A stretch of 64,000 nucleotides of DNA from positions 82,026 through 146,025 of the forward strand of contig NZ_JABBJN010000010.1 in the NCBI RefSeq assembly GCF_012928505.1, given 5' to 3'. Shown piece by piece: positions 55,415 to 63,981 of the stretch (positions are counted from its first letter, which is position 1; the number at the start of each line of letters is the position of its first letter). The position numbers were made by a program, and so were the translations under genes. The DNA is from Achromobacter sp. Bel. GTDB taxonomy: Bacteria; Pseudomonadota; Gammaproteobacteria; Burkholderiales; Burkholderiaceae_B. Below the pieces are notes generated by a model, which saw only the letters and a list, made by a program, of their open reading frames with translations, did not search any database and had not been told where the DNA came from.

Positions 55415-56605
55415 ATGAACCTGACCTGGACGCCAGAAGAGCGCCAATTCCGCGACGAGGTGCGTACGTTCGCCGCCGCCAACCTGCCGGCCGATATCCG
55501 CGACAAGGTGCTGCGGCACCAGCGGCTGGAACGCGAGGACTACGTGCGCTGGCACAACATCCTGGCCGACCACGGCTGGGGCGCGCCCAACTGGCCCGTC
55601 GAGCACGGTGGCACCGGCTGGAACGCCCTGCAGCGCCTGATCTTCGAAGTGGAATGCTTCAAGGCCGGCGCCCCGCGGCTGCTGCCTTTTGGCCTGTCCA
55701 TGATCGGGCCCGTGCTGATGAAGTACGGCAGCGCCGAGCAGCAGGCGCGCCTCTTGCCGCGCATGCTGCGGGTGGAGGACTGGTGGTGCCAGGGCTATTC
55801 CGAACCGGGCTCCGGTTCGGACCTGGCCTCGCTCAAGACCCGCGCCGTGCGCGACGGCGACGAATACGTCGTCAACGGCCAGAAAACCTGGACTACGCTG
55901 GCCCAGTACGCCGACTGGATGTTCTGCCTGGTGCGCACGGACCCCGACGCGCGGGCGCAGCGCGGCATCTCGATGCTGTTGCTGGACATGCGCGCTCCGG
56001 GCGTGACCGTGCGCCCGATCCGCACGCTGGACGGCGGCCACGACGTGAACGAGGTCTGGCTGGAAAACGTGCGCGTGCCGGTATCCAACCTGGTGGGCGA
56101 AGAGAACCAGGGCTGGACCTACGCCAAATACCTGCTTGGCCACGAGCGCACCGGCATCGCCGGGCTGGGCCACTGCCACCGCGAGCTCGGCATCCTGAAG
56201 CAGATGGCCGAACGTGCGCAATCGCACGGCAAGCCGCTGCTGGCCGACAGCCGCATCCGCGACCGCATTTCACGGATAGAAGTGGACATCATGGCGCTGG
56301 AAATGCTGCTGCTGCGCGTGGCCGCAAGCAACGATGGCACGCCGGGGCCCGAGGCGTCGGTGCTGAAGATCCGCGGGTCCGAGATCCAGCAGGACCTGGC
56401 CATGCTGCAGATGGAAGTGGCCGGGCCGGACGCCTGGCCCTACGACCCTGACTGGCTGCAGGCCGGCGGCGATTTCCACGGCCCGGGCCCCGAGATGGCC
56501 GCGGCGTCAGGCGCGGGCTACGCCGATATGCGCAAGACCTCTATCTACGGCGGCACGACCGAAGTGCAGAAGGGCATCATCGCCCGCCTGGTGCTGGGCC
56601 TGTAG
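55415..56605 (+). CDS. Acyl-CoA dehydrogenase, large partner of a paired dehydrogenase
   Basis: 396 aa, preceded by a near-perfect ribosome site AAAGGAGGT. N-terminal helical domain, middle strand domain with CQGYSEPGSGSDLASLKTRA (FAD and substrate), and C-terminal helices ending in KTSIYGGTTEVQKGIIARL, where Glu at about 383 sits in the family's catalytic/nucleotide motif. It lies 34 bp ahead of a second, shorter dehydrogenase that lacks this motif, as in heteromeric enzymes (PimC/PimD, mycobacterial FadE pairs). Expected step: alpha,beta-dehydrogenation of a bulky acyl-CoA. Confidence 0.87.
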   Translation: MNLTWTPEERQFRDEVRTFAAANLPADIRDKVLRHQRLEREDYVRWHNILADHGWGAPNWPVEHGGTGWNALQRLIFEVECFKAGAPRLLPFGLSMIGPVLMKYGSAEQQARLLPRMLRVEDWWCQGYSEPGSGSDLASLKTRAVRDGDEYVVNGQKTWTTLAQYADWMFCLVRTDPDARAQRGISMLLLDMRAPGVTVRPIRTLDGGHDVNEVWLENVRVPVSNLVGEENQGWTYAKYLLGHERTGIAGLGHCHRELGILKQMAERAQSHGKPLLADSRIRDRISRIEVDIMALEMLLLRVAASNDGTPGPEASVLKIRGSEIQQDLAMLQMEVAGPDAWPYDPDWLQAGGDFHGPGPEMAAASGAGYADMRKTSIYGGTTEVQKGIIARLVLGL

Positions 56606-56639
56606 GCCCGGCCACGCGCAATCCGACAGGAAGACACGC

Positions 56640-57752
56640 ATGGATTTCATCTACACCGAAGAACAGCGCATGCTGGCCGACAGCCTGCGCCGCCTGGTCG
56701 ACCAGGCATGGACGTATCCCCAGCGTCGCGCCCGCCAGGCAAGCGGCAAACTGGACCCCAAAGCCTGGGGCGCGTTGGCCGAACTGGGCGTGCTGGGGCT
56801 GACCATTTCACCGGACTTCGGCGGATTCGGCGAAGTGCCCGCCAGCTTGCTGCCCGTGCATGTGGAGCTAGGCCGCGGGCTGGTGTCCGAACCGGTCATT
56901 CCCAGCGCCGTCATGGGCGCGGCGCTGCTGGACGCCTGCGGCGACGCCGTGCGCGGCCGCTGGCTGCCGGCCATCGCCTCGGGCGAGTCCATCGTCAGCG
57001 TGGCCTACCAGGAACCCGGGCGCCGCTACGATACGAACCCGCAGGGCTGCCGCGCCGCCAAGACGGCCGAAGGCTGGCGCCTGGACGGCGTCAAGCATCT
57101 GGTGTGGCATGGCGCCGCGGCCTCGGCATGGCTGGTCAGCGCGCAGGGCGCCGACGGCCAGACTTTGTTGCTGGCGGTGCCGTCCGATTCCGCCGGCCTG
57201 CGGGTGACCGACACGCCGACGCTGGACGGCGCGCGATGCGCGCGGCTGGACTTCGACGCGGTGGGCCTGCCCGCCGACGCCCTGCTGGCCGAAGGGCCGG
57301 CGGCGGACGAGGCGCTGGCGCAGGCCCTTCAATGGGGCACGGCGGCGTTGTGCGCGCATGCGGCGGGCGCCATGGAGCGCCTGCTGGAGATCACGGTCGA
57401 CTACCTGAAGACGCGCAAGCAATTCGGGCAGCCGCTGGCGTCGTTCCAGGCCTTGCAGCACCGGCTGGCCGAGATGCTGGTGGCCAAGGAACTGGCCCTG
57501 TCGATGGCGTATGTGGCGGTCGCCGCCTTGACCGAGCCGGATGCCGCGCAGCGCCGCCGCATGATCGCGTCGGCCAAGCTGGAAGCCGCGCGCGCCGGGC
57601 GCCAGGTGGCGCAGATGGCGGTGCAGTTGCACGGTGGCATGGGCATGACGGACGAGCTGGACGTGGGCGACTATTTCAAGCGGCTGACGGTCGTGGACCA
57701 ATTGTTGGGTGACACGGCCGAGCAGTTGGCCGTTCTGGAGGAACGGGCATGA
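56640..57752 (+). CDS. Acyl-CoA dehydrogenase, small partner of a paired dehydrogenase
   Basis: 370 aa. The fold is clear (LGVLGLTISPDFGGFGEVPAS, VDYLKTRKQFGQPLASFQAL, LHGGMGMTDELDVGDYFKRL), but the C-terminal IYxGTxE motif of the partner is absent and the protein ends soon after, in DTAEQLAVLEERA. In known heteromeric dehydrogenases one chain lacks such elements and FAD sites form at the interface. The stop overlaps the crotonase start (ATGA). Confidence 0.85.
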   Translation: MDFIYTEEQRMLADSLRRLVDQAWTYPQRRARQASGKLDPKAWGALAELGVLGLTISPDFGGFGEVPASLLPVHVELGRGLVSEPVIPSAVMGAALLDACGDAVRGRWLPAIASGESIVSVAYQEPGRRYDTNPQGCRAAKTAEGWRLDGVKHLVWHGAAASAWLVSAQGADGQTLLLAVPSDSAGLRVTDTPTLDGARCARLDFDAVGLPADALLAEGPAADEALAQALQWGTAALCAHAAGAMERLLEITVDYLKTRKQFGQPLASFQALQHRLAEMLVAKELALSMAYVAVAALTEPDAAQRRRMIASAKLEAARAGRQVAQMAVQLHGGMGMTDELDVGDYFKRLTVVDQLLGDTAEQLAVLEERA

Positions 57753-58573
57753 GCGCGGCAGCATCCCCTCCGCCGGCAGGCGGCGCATACACCCAGATCC
57801 GCTTCACGCTGGACCGGGGCGTGGGCGTCATCACGCTAGACCGCCCCGACCGGCTGAACAGCTTCACCGAAGTCATGCACGCCGAGCTGGCCCGCGCGCT
57901 GGACGCCATGGAGGCCGATCCGGGCCTGCGCGGCTTGGTCATCACGGGGGCCGGCCGCGGCTTTTGCGCCGGCCAGGACCTGGGCGAACGCAAACCCGCT
58001 GATGACGGTTCGCGCCGCGACCTCAGCCAGATTCTTGAAAAGTGCTACCGGCCGCTGATCAATCGCCTGCGCGCCTTGCCCGTGCCGGTGGTGTGCGTGA
58101 TGAACGGCGTGGCGGCCGGCGCGGGCGCCAGCCTGGTCCTGGCGTGCGACGTGGTGTTCGCGGTGGAGTCCGCGCGCTTCATCCAGGCCTTCAGCAAGAT
58201 CGGCTTGCTGCCCGATGCGGGCGGCACGTGGTTCCTGCCGCGACTGGTAGGCTCGGCCCGCGCGATGGGGGCGGCGCTGTTCGGCGAAGCGGTCAGCGCC
58301 CGGCAGGCGGAGTCCTGGGGCCTGATCTGGCGCGTGGTGCCGGATGACGCGCTGGCCGCCACGCTGTCGGACGTCACGGCAACCCTGGCGGCGGGGCCCA
58401 CGCGGGCCTATGCCGCGACCAAGGCGGCGCTGCACGCGTCCAGCGGCAATACGCTGGCGCAGCAGTTCGACCTGGAATGCCGATTCCAACGCGAGCTCGG
58501 CTACACCGACGACTACCTGGAAGGGATGCGCGCATTCGCTGAAAAACGGCCGCCGGCGTTCACCGGCACCTGA
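57749..58573 (+). CDS. Enoyl-CoA hydratase/isomerase (PaaG-like crotonase)
   Basis: 274 aa. GVITLDRPDRLNSFTEVMH at the start, TGAGRGFCAGQDLGERK (oxyanion hole with the PaaG-type CAGQDL), MNGVAAGAGASLVLACDVVF, and FSKIGLLPDAGGTWFLPRLV with the Asp that replaces the second Glu in PaaG-like isomerases. It could hydrate or isomerise the enoyl-CoA made by the dehydrogenase pair, with which it is translationally coupled. The LysR gene at 58585 converges on it 11 bp away. Confidence 0.87.
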   Translation: MSAAASPPPAGGAYTQIRFTLDRGVGVITLDRPDRLNSFTEVMHAELARALDAMEADPGLRGLVITGAGRGFCAGQDLGERKPADDGSRRDLSQILEKCYRPLINRLRALPVPVVCVMNGVAAGAGASLVLACDVVFAVESARFIQAFSKIGLLPDAGGTWFLPRLVGSARAMGAALFGEAVSARQAESWGLIWRVVPDDALAATLSDVTATLAAGPTRAYAATKAALHASSGNTLAQQFDLECRFQRELGYTDDYLEGMRAFAEKRPPAFTGT

Positions 58574-58584
58574 GGCCGCAGGCG

Positions 58585-59478
58585 TCAAGGCGCCCGCGGC
58601 ACCTGGATCTGTTCGATGAGCTCGCGCGCGCAGCCGGGCAGGGCGTCGATGTCGCGCACCAGCAGCTTGCGCTCCCGCACCACCCACGGCTCGTCCAATT
58701 CCACCACGCGCAGCTTGGTGTCGGCGCCATAGCGGCGGGCGGCGGAGTCGGGGATGACGCCGATGCCGACGCCGGCCTGCACCATGCGGCAGATCGAATC
58801 GAAACTGTAGAGCTGGATGCGTTGCGGCAGGCGCTGGCCGCCGCGCTCCAACTGGTCGCGCAGGAAGGCGACCAGCGTGGAGCCTTCGTGCATGGTGATG
58901 AACGGATAGCGCACGGCGTCCACCAGCTTGACCTTGTCCTGGTCTTGCAAGGGATGGCCGTTGGGCACCACCAGCACCAGCCGGTCGGTGCTGAAGTGGA
59001 TCGTCTGCAATTCGGGCGCGTCCACCGGTCCGGCCACGATGCCCAGGTCGGTGGTGCCGTCCAGCACGCCGCGCACGATGTCGCGCGTCAGGCGTTCTTG
59101 CAGGTCGACCGTAACGCCCGGATGGGCCGCCAGGAACTGCGCCAGGATGTCCGGCATGAATTCGGTGACCGCCGTGGTGTTGGCGAAGATTCGGATGTGG
59201 CCGGCGTCGCCGTCGGACTGCTCCTGGAAGTCGTGCTTCAGGTGGTCCACCTGCCGCATGATGACGCGGGCGTGCTGCAGCAGCTTCTGGCCAGCGGGCG
59301 TGATCTCCACGCCGCGGCTGTCGCGGTACAGCAATCGGGTGTTCAGCTGGTTTTCCAGCGCTTTGATCCGCACGCTGACCGCGGCCAGGGACAGGTGCGC
59401 CCGTTTGGCCGCCTGGGTCAGGCTGGGGGATTCCGCGATGTGGATGAACAGGCGTAGGTCGGCAAGGTCGAAGTGCAT
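58585..59478 (-). CDS. LysR-family regulator divergent from the itaconate-like operon
   Basis: 297 aa from ATG at 59478 (MHFDLADLRLFIHIAESPSL), at the normal LysR start. Helix-turn-helix at about residues 5-64, effector domain about 88-295. It is a close relative of the LysR protein encoded at 47858-48757. The 150-bp gap to the hydratase gene should hold the shared promoter region; TTGC (59582-59585) and GCAA (59596-59599) frame a 10-bp spacer there as a weak dyad. By position it matches the LysR regulator ItcR of itaconate operons. Confidence 0.85.
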   Translation of the reverse strand: MHFDLADLRLFIHIAESPSLTQAAKRAHLSLAAVSVRIKALENQLNTRLLYRDSRGVEITPAGQKLLQHARVIMRQVDHLKHDFQEQSDGDAGHIRIFANTTAVTEFMPDILAQFLAAHPGVTVDLQERLTRDIVRGVLDGTTDLGIVAGPVDAPELQTIHFSTDRLVLVVPNGHPLQDQDKVKLVDAVRYPFITMHEGSTLVAFLRDQLERGGQRLPQRIQLYSFDSICRMVQAGVGIGVIPDSAARRYGADTKLRVVELDEPWVVRERKLLVRDIDALPGCARELIEQIQVPRAP

Positions 59479-59628
59479 GGGGCATATATTACGGCGCGCG
59501 GCGCCGGGGCTGGGCATGGGCTGTCGATTCAGGCGCCGCAAACCCCGCCTTGAGGAAAAACGAATTCACAACGGGGACGGCTTGCGGGCATGCTTGCAAC
59601 TGAGAAAACCCCACCAAAGGATATCGGC

Positions 59629-60459
59629 ATGACTTCTACAGATCCGGCAGGCTGGATCGGCAGCGGCGAACGCAAGGCGGACGCGATGGACCCTGGCCAT
59701 GCCGCGCGCATCGCGGCCACGCTGGGCGGCGCGGCGCCGGCCGAAGGCGAGGCCCTGCCGCCCCTGTGGCAATGGGCGTTTTTCATCAGTACGGTAGGCA
59801 TGGACGGGTTGGGGACGGATGGGCACCCGTCGCGCGGTGGTTTCCTGCCGCCGGCCCAGGACCGCAACCGCATGTGGGCGGGCGGCCGGGTGGAATTCCG
59901 CCAGCCGCTGAAGGTGGGCGTGCCGGCCGAACGCGTGTCGACGGTCGCCGACGTCAAAGAGAAAACCGGCCGCACCGGCGCGCTGCTGTTCGTGACCGTG
60001 CGCCACGAATACCACCAGGCGGGCCAGATCGTCATCCAGGAAGAACAGGACATCGTCTACCGGCAGCCGTCGCCGCCCAAGCTCGTGGGCAGCGAACCCG
60101 CGCCCCAGGCCCAATGGCAAGACACGGTCAATCCGTCTTCCGTGCTGCTGTTCCGCTATTCCGCGGTGACCTTCAACGGCCACCGCATCCATTACGACCA
60201 CCCCTACGTGACCGGCACCGAGGGCTACCCCGGCCTGGTGGTGCACGGCCCGCTGATCGCCACCGAGATGGTGGCCGCCTTCACGCGCGCCCATCCCAAG
60301 GCGCGCCTGACGCATCTGTCGTACCGCGGCCTGCGTCCGCTGATTTCGCCCACGCCCTTCCAGGTGGCCGGCCGCTTGACCGAGCCGGGCGTGGCCCAGC
60401 TGTGGGCCGAGCAGGACGGCACGCTGGCCCACCAAGCTGAACTGAGGTTTACCGAATGA
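59629..60459 (+). CDS. MaoC/FAS1-like dehydratase, candidate itaconyl-CoA (mesaconyl-CoA) hydratase
   Basis: 276 aa from ATG at 59629, with AAAGG eight bases upstream. Two hot-dog halves: an N-terminal dehydratase-like one with LPPLWQWAFFIS, and a C-terminal one with FRYSAVTFNGHRIHYDHPYV and GLVVHGPLIATEM, carrying the His and Asp of the hydratase site. The size and layout are those of mesaconyl-C4-CoA hydratase and RipB/Ich. With the CoA-transferase and CitE-like lyase genes behind it (ATGA and GTGA overlaps), the predicted reaction is itaconyl-CoA to citramalyl-CoA. Confidence 0.8.
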   Translation: MTSTDPAGWIGSGERKADAMDPGHAARIAATLGGAAPAEGEALPPLWQWAFFISTVGMDGLGTDGHPSRGGFLPPAQDRNRMWAGGRVEFRQPLKVGVPAERVSTVADVKEKTGRTGALLFVTVRHEYHQAGQIVIQEEQDIVYRQPSPPKLVGSEPAPQAQWQDTVNPSSVLLFRYSAVTFNGHRIHYDHPYVTGTEGYPGLVVHGPLIATEMVAAFTRAHPKARLTHLSYRGLRPLISPTPFQVAGRLTEPGVAQLWAEQDGTLAHQAELRFTE

Positions 60460-61649
60460 GCACGCAGGCCACCCGCCCCTTGGACGGCATCACCGTCGTC
60501 AGCCTTGAACATGCCATCGCCGCGCCATTCTGCACCCGCCAACTGGCGGACATGGGGGCGCGCGTCATCAAGATCGAGCGCCCCGGCAGCGGCGACTTCG
60601 CCCGGGGCTACGACGAACGCGTGCGCGGCCTGTCCTCGCATTTCGTCTGGACCAACCGCTCCAAGGAAAGCCTGACGCTTGATCTGAAGCGCGACGAAGC
60701 CGGCGGCATCATGGATCGCCTGCTGGAATCGGCCGACGTGTTGGTGCAGAACCTGGCGCCGGGCGCCGCCGCGCGGCTGGGGCTGTCGTTTGAGGCCCTG
60801 CACAAGAAATACCCGCGCCTGATCGTGTGCGACATCTCGGGCTACGGCGAAGGCGGCCCCTACCAGGACAAGAAGGCCTACGACCTGCTGATCCAGAGCG
60901 AAAGCGGTTTCCTGTCCGTCACGGGCACGAAAGACGATCCCGTCAAGGCGGGGTGCTCGATCGCCGACATTGCAGCGGGCATGTACGCCTATTCGGCCAT
61001 CCTGAACGCCCTGCTGCTGCGCCAGCGGACTGGGCTGGGCAGCCGCCTGGACGTGTCCATGCTGGAAAGCATGGTCGAATGGATGGGCTTTCCCATGTAC
61101 TACGCGTTCGAAGGCGCCGCGCCGCCCGTGCGCGCCGGCGCCGCCCATGCCTCGATCTACCCCTACGGGCCGTTCCCGGTGGGTGACGGCTCCACCATCA
61201 TGCTGGGCCTGCAGAACGAGCGCGAATGGCGCGTGTTCTGCGCCCAGGTGCTGCGCCAGGCCGACCTGGCGGAAGACCCGCGCTTCCTGTCGAATTCCCA
61301 GCGCACCGCCAACCGCGACGCCTTGCGCGACCTGATCGTGGCGGCTTTTGCCGACCTGTCCGTCGCGCAGGTCACGCAGCGGCTGGAAGACGCGCAGATC
61401 GCCAATGCCCGGGTGAACGACATGGCAGGCGTCTGGTCGCACCCGCAGTTGCAGGCGCGCGCTCGCTGGAGCCAGGTCGACAGCCCCGCCGGCACGTTGC
61501 CGGCGTTGCTGCCGCCGGCCAGCAGCAACGCCTTCACGCCGCGCATGGCCGCGGTGCCCTCGGTGGGCCAAAACACCGACGCGGTGCTAGCATCATTGGG
61601 ATACGCGCCGGATCAAGTGGCGCAATTCCATGCCTCGGAGGTCGTGTGA
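60456..61649 (+). CDS. Class III CoA-transferase, candidate itaconate CoA-transferase
   Basis: 397 aa. GITVVSLEHAIAAPFCTRQLA at the start and the catalytic Asp at about residue 143 (KKAYDLLIQSESGF) mark the CaiB/BaiF family; sequence style is near succinyl-CoA:(R)-citramalate and mesaconate CoA-transferases. It would move CoA from succinyl-CoA to itaconate or a related C5 dicarboxylate. Overlaps of four bases on both sides tie it to the hydratase and lyase genes. Confidence 0.82.
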   Translation: MSTQATRPLDGITVVSLEHAIAAPFCTRQLADMGARVIKIERPGSGDFARGYDERVRGLSSHFVWTNRSKESLTLDLKRDEAGGIMDRLLESADVLVQNLAPGAAARLGLSFEALHKKYPRLIVCDISGYGEGGPYQDKKAYDLLIQSESGFLSVTGTKDDPVKAGCSIADIAAGMYAYSAILNALLLRQRTGLGSRLDVSMLESMVEWMGFPMYYAFEGAAPPVRAGAAHASIYPYGPFPVGDGSTIMLGLQNEREWRVFCAQVLRQADLAEDPRFLSNSQRTANRDALRDLIVAAFADLSVAQVTQRLEDAQIANARVNDMAGVWSHPQLQARARWSQVDSPAGTLPALLPPASSNAFTPRMAAVPSVGQNTDAVLASLGYAPDQVAQFHASEVV

Positions 61650-62476
61650 CGCATCCCGTCGTTCGTAGCGCCCTGTTCGTGCCCGCCTCGCGCGCCGAGC
61701 GCATTCCCAAAGCGCTGGCCGCCGGCGCGGACGCGGTCATCGTCGACCTGGAAGACGCGGTCGAGCATCTGGCCAAGGCATCCGCCCGCGAGTCCCTGTG
61801 CGACTTCCTGGGGACGCATCGCCAGGCGCGCCTGTGGGTGCGCATCAACGATGCGTCCACGTCCTGGCACGACGACGACCTGAAAGCCTGCCGGGGCCAG
61901 CCCGGCGTCGCCGGCATCCTGCTGCCCAAGGCGGAAAGCCTGGCGCAGGTCCGGCATGTGGCGCAGACGGGCCTGCCCGTCATCCCCATCATCGAAACCG
62001 CCCGCGGCCTGCTGAACGCGGCCGAGGTGGCGGCCACCCCGGGGGTGGCGCGGCTGGCGTTCGGCAGCCTGGACTACGGGTTGGACATGGGACTGACGCC
62101 CGACACGCCCGGCGCGGAAACCGTGCTGGACCACGCGCGCGTGCAAGTGTTGCTGCACACCCGTTCGGCAGGGCTCGCGCCTGCGCTGGACGGCGTGTTC
62201 CCCGGCGTGCAGGACCAAGCCGGCCTTGCGCATGCGGCGGGCCGCGCCCAGCAGATGGGGTTCGGCGGCATGCTGTGCATCCACCCCACGCAGGTGGCGG
62301 TGATCCACGCGGCGTTCGTGCCGGCGCAGGAAGAACTCGATTGGGCGCGCCGCGTCGTCGCCGCGCATCGCGAGACCGCGGCGGGCACCTTCATGCTGGA
62401 CGGCAAAATGGTCGACGCGCCGGTCATCGCGCGCGCGCGGCTGGTGCTGGCGCAAGCCGGGGAGCACGGCGCGTAA
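61646..62476 (+). CDS. CitE-like lyase (HpcH/HpaI family), candidate citramalyl-CoA lyase
   Basis: 276 aa starting with GTG at 61646, in a GTGA overlap with the CoA-transferase stop. TIM-barrel lyase marks: SALFVPASRAERIPKAL, ADAVIVDLEDAVEH (metal Glu/Asp), GILLPKAES, PIIETARGLLNAAEVA with the second metal-binding Glu, and LAFGSLDYGLDMG. CitE-like enzymes of this length (RipC/Ccl) cleave citramalyl-CoA to pyruvate and acetyl-CoA; malyl-CoA lyase is the main alternative. Confidence 0.83.
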   Translation: MTHPVVRSALFVPASRAERIPKALAAGADAVIVDLEDAVEHLAKASARESLCDFLGTHRQARLWVRINDASTSWHDDDLKACRGQPGVAGILLPKAESLAQVRHVAQTGLPVIPIIETARGLLNAAEVAATPGVARLAFGSLDYGLDMGLTPDTPGAETVLDHARVQVLLHTRSAGLAPALDGVFPGVQDQAGLAHAAGRAQQMGFGGMLCIHPTQVAVIHAAFVPAQEELDWARRVVAAHRETAAGTFMLDGKMVDAPVIARARLVLAQAGEHGA

Positions 62477-62530
62477 CCGGGGTAGATCGCCTATCCTCGG
62501 GGATCCCCACCTTTATTCACAGGCTGCGCC

Positions 62531-63430
62531 ATGAGCGATGCGCTCTTCATCGGACACACTTATATCGACGTCACCGTGCTGGCCGACGAATGGCCCACGG
62601 GCGACGACAAGCGCGTGGCGCGGGACTATGCGGTGTCTTTTGGCGGCAACGCCGTCACGGCGGCATTCGCCTGCGCGCGCCTGGGCTCGCCGCCCGATCT
62701 GATCTGTTCGCTGGCGCCCGACTGGCTGGGGCACATGTACACGGACATGGCCGCGGGGCACGGCGTGACGCTGCACGCGCGCCATGTGCGCCGCTCGTCC
62801 TTGTCTTTCATCATGCCCAACCACGGCAAGCGCGCCATCGTGCGCGCGCGCGACGTGGACTACCTGAACGATTTCCCCCGCCTGGACATCGGCGGCTATC
62901 GCGTGCTGCATCTGGACGGGCACCAGCCCGACGCCGCGCTGCACTATGCGCGGGCGTGCCGGCAGGCGGGCGTGCTGACGTCGCTGGACGGCGGCGGCGT
63001 GCGCGAGAACACCGACGAGCTATTGCGCCACATCGACATCGCCGTCTGCGCGGAACGCATGTGCGAACAGCTGGGCCTGACGCCGGAGGGCCTGCTGGAC
63101 TTGCTCAAGGCGCGTGGCTGCCGCATCGGCGCCGTCACCCTGGGCGAGCGCGGCATGCTCTGGTACGACGAGACCGGCCGTGTCGACGTCTTGCCGTCGC
63201 TGGACGTGCCGGGCAACCGCATCGTGGACACCTCGGGGGCGGGCGATGTATTCCACGGCGCCTATGTGTGGTCCTACCTGAACCGCCCGGAACAACCCTG
63301 GGCTGAGCACTTCACGTTTGCACGGGCGGCGTCGGCGCACAAGATCCAGCATCTGGGCAACGAAGCCGGGCTGCCGAAAGTGGAAGACGTGGAACGCGCG
63401 ATGATGGCGTTCGCGGCGAAGGCGGGGTAA
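62531..63430 (+). CDS. PfkB-family carbohydrate kinase
   Basis: 299 aa, ribokinase fold. SFGGNAVTAAFACARLG near residue 37 (substrate side) and the anion-hole signature DTSGAGDVFHGAYVWS (about 234-249) with the catalytic Asp. Such kinases phosphorylate sugars, nucleosides or sugar acids. It is 54 bp behind the lyase gene on the same strand; what a sugar-type kinase would do in a C5-dicarboxylate pathway is not clear, so it may be an independent gene. GGCGGGVREN-like regions do not single out a substrate. Confidence 0.85.
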   Translation: MSDALFIGHTYIDVTVLADEWPTGDDKRVARDYAVSFGGNAVTAAFACARLGSPPDLICSLAPDWLGHMYTDMAAGHGVTLHARHVRRSSLSFIMPNHGKRAIVRARDVDYLNDFPRLDIGGYRVLHLDGHQPDAALHYARACRQAGVLTSLDGGGVRENTDELLRHIDIAVCAERMCEQLGLTPEGLLDLLKARGCRIGAVTLGERGMLWYDETGRVDVLPSLDVPGNRIVDTSGAGDVFHGAYVWSYLNRPEQPWAEHFTFARAASAHKIQHLGNEAGLPKVEDVERAMMAFAAKAG

Positions 63431-63492
63431 GGGTGTTTGCGGCAACGGTTGGATGATGGGATGCGGGGGCCAACCGCGCACACCCCATCCAT

Positions 63493-63981
63493 CTATTCGA
63501 CGATCCGTTCGATCGCCTGATCGTGGATCGCGTCGATCCACTCGCTGACCGGCCTGCCTTGCACGGAAATTTCGGGCGCCAGATCGCGCAGCGGCCGCAG
63601 CACGAAGGCACGCTGGTGCATGCGGGGGTGGGGCAGGATCAGCCGTTCGTGATTCAGCTGCGTGTCGCCATACGCCAGCAGGTCCAGGTCCAGTGTGCGG
63701 GGAGCGTTCTTGTAGGGGCGCAGGCGGCCGTGGCTGTTTTCCAGCGCTTGCAGCGCATCCAGCAAGGCCAGCGGCGGCAGTCGGGTGTCCAGCGCCGCCA
63801 CGGCATTCACGAAATCAGGGCCGGCGGCATCCACCGGCGCGCTGCGGTAGAACGGCGACGCCGTCACTGCGGCGATGCCGTCGATCGCCTGCAGTTCGGC
63901 CAGCACGCGGCGCAGGGTGGCCGCGCTGTCGCCCAGGTTGGCGCCCAGGCCGACATAGGCGCGGACGATGGCGGGCGGCAT
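63493..63981 (-). CDS. folK: 2-amino-4-hydroxy-6-hydroxymethyldihydropteridine pyrophosphokinase
   Basis: 162 aa. Begins AIVRAYVGLGANLGDSAATL, with the family's GANLGD; then SPFYRSAPVDAAGPDFVNAVAAL, and the signature LRPYKNAPRTLDLDLLAYGD, followed by LILPHPRMHQRAFVL. It transfers pyrophosphate from ATP to the pterin alcohol in folate synthesis. Upstream on the minus strand, 63986-64000 reads as the last codons and TAA of another gene; in related bacteria that gene is pcnB, but 15 bases cannot prove it. Confidence 0.94.
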   Translation of the reverse strand: MPPAIVRAYVGLGANLGDSAATLRRVLAELQAIDGIAAVTASPFYRSAPVDAAGPDFVNAVAALDTRLPPLALLDALQALENSHGRLRPYKNAPRTLDLDLLAYGDTQLNHERLILPHPRMHQRAFVLRPLRDLAPEISVQGRPVSEWIDAIHDQAIERIVE

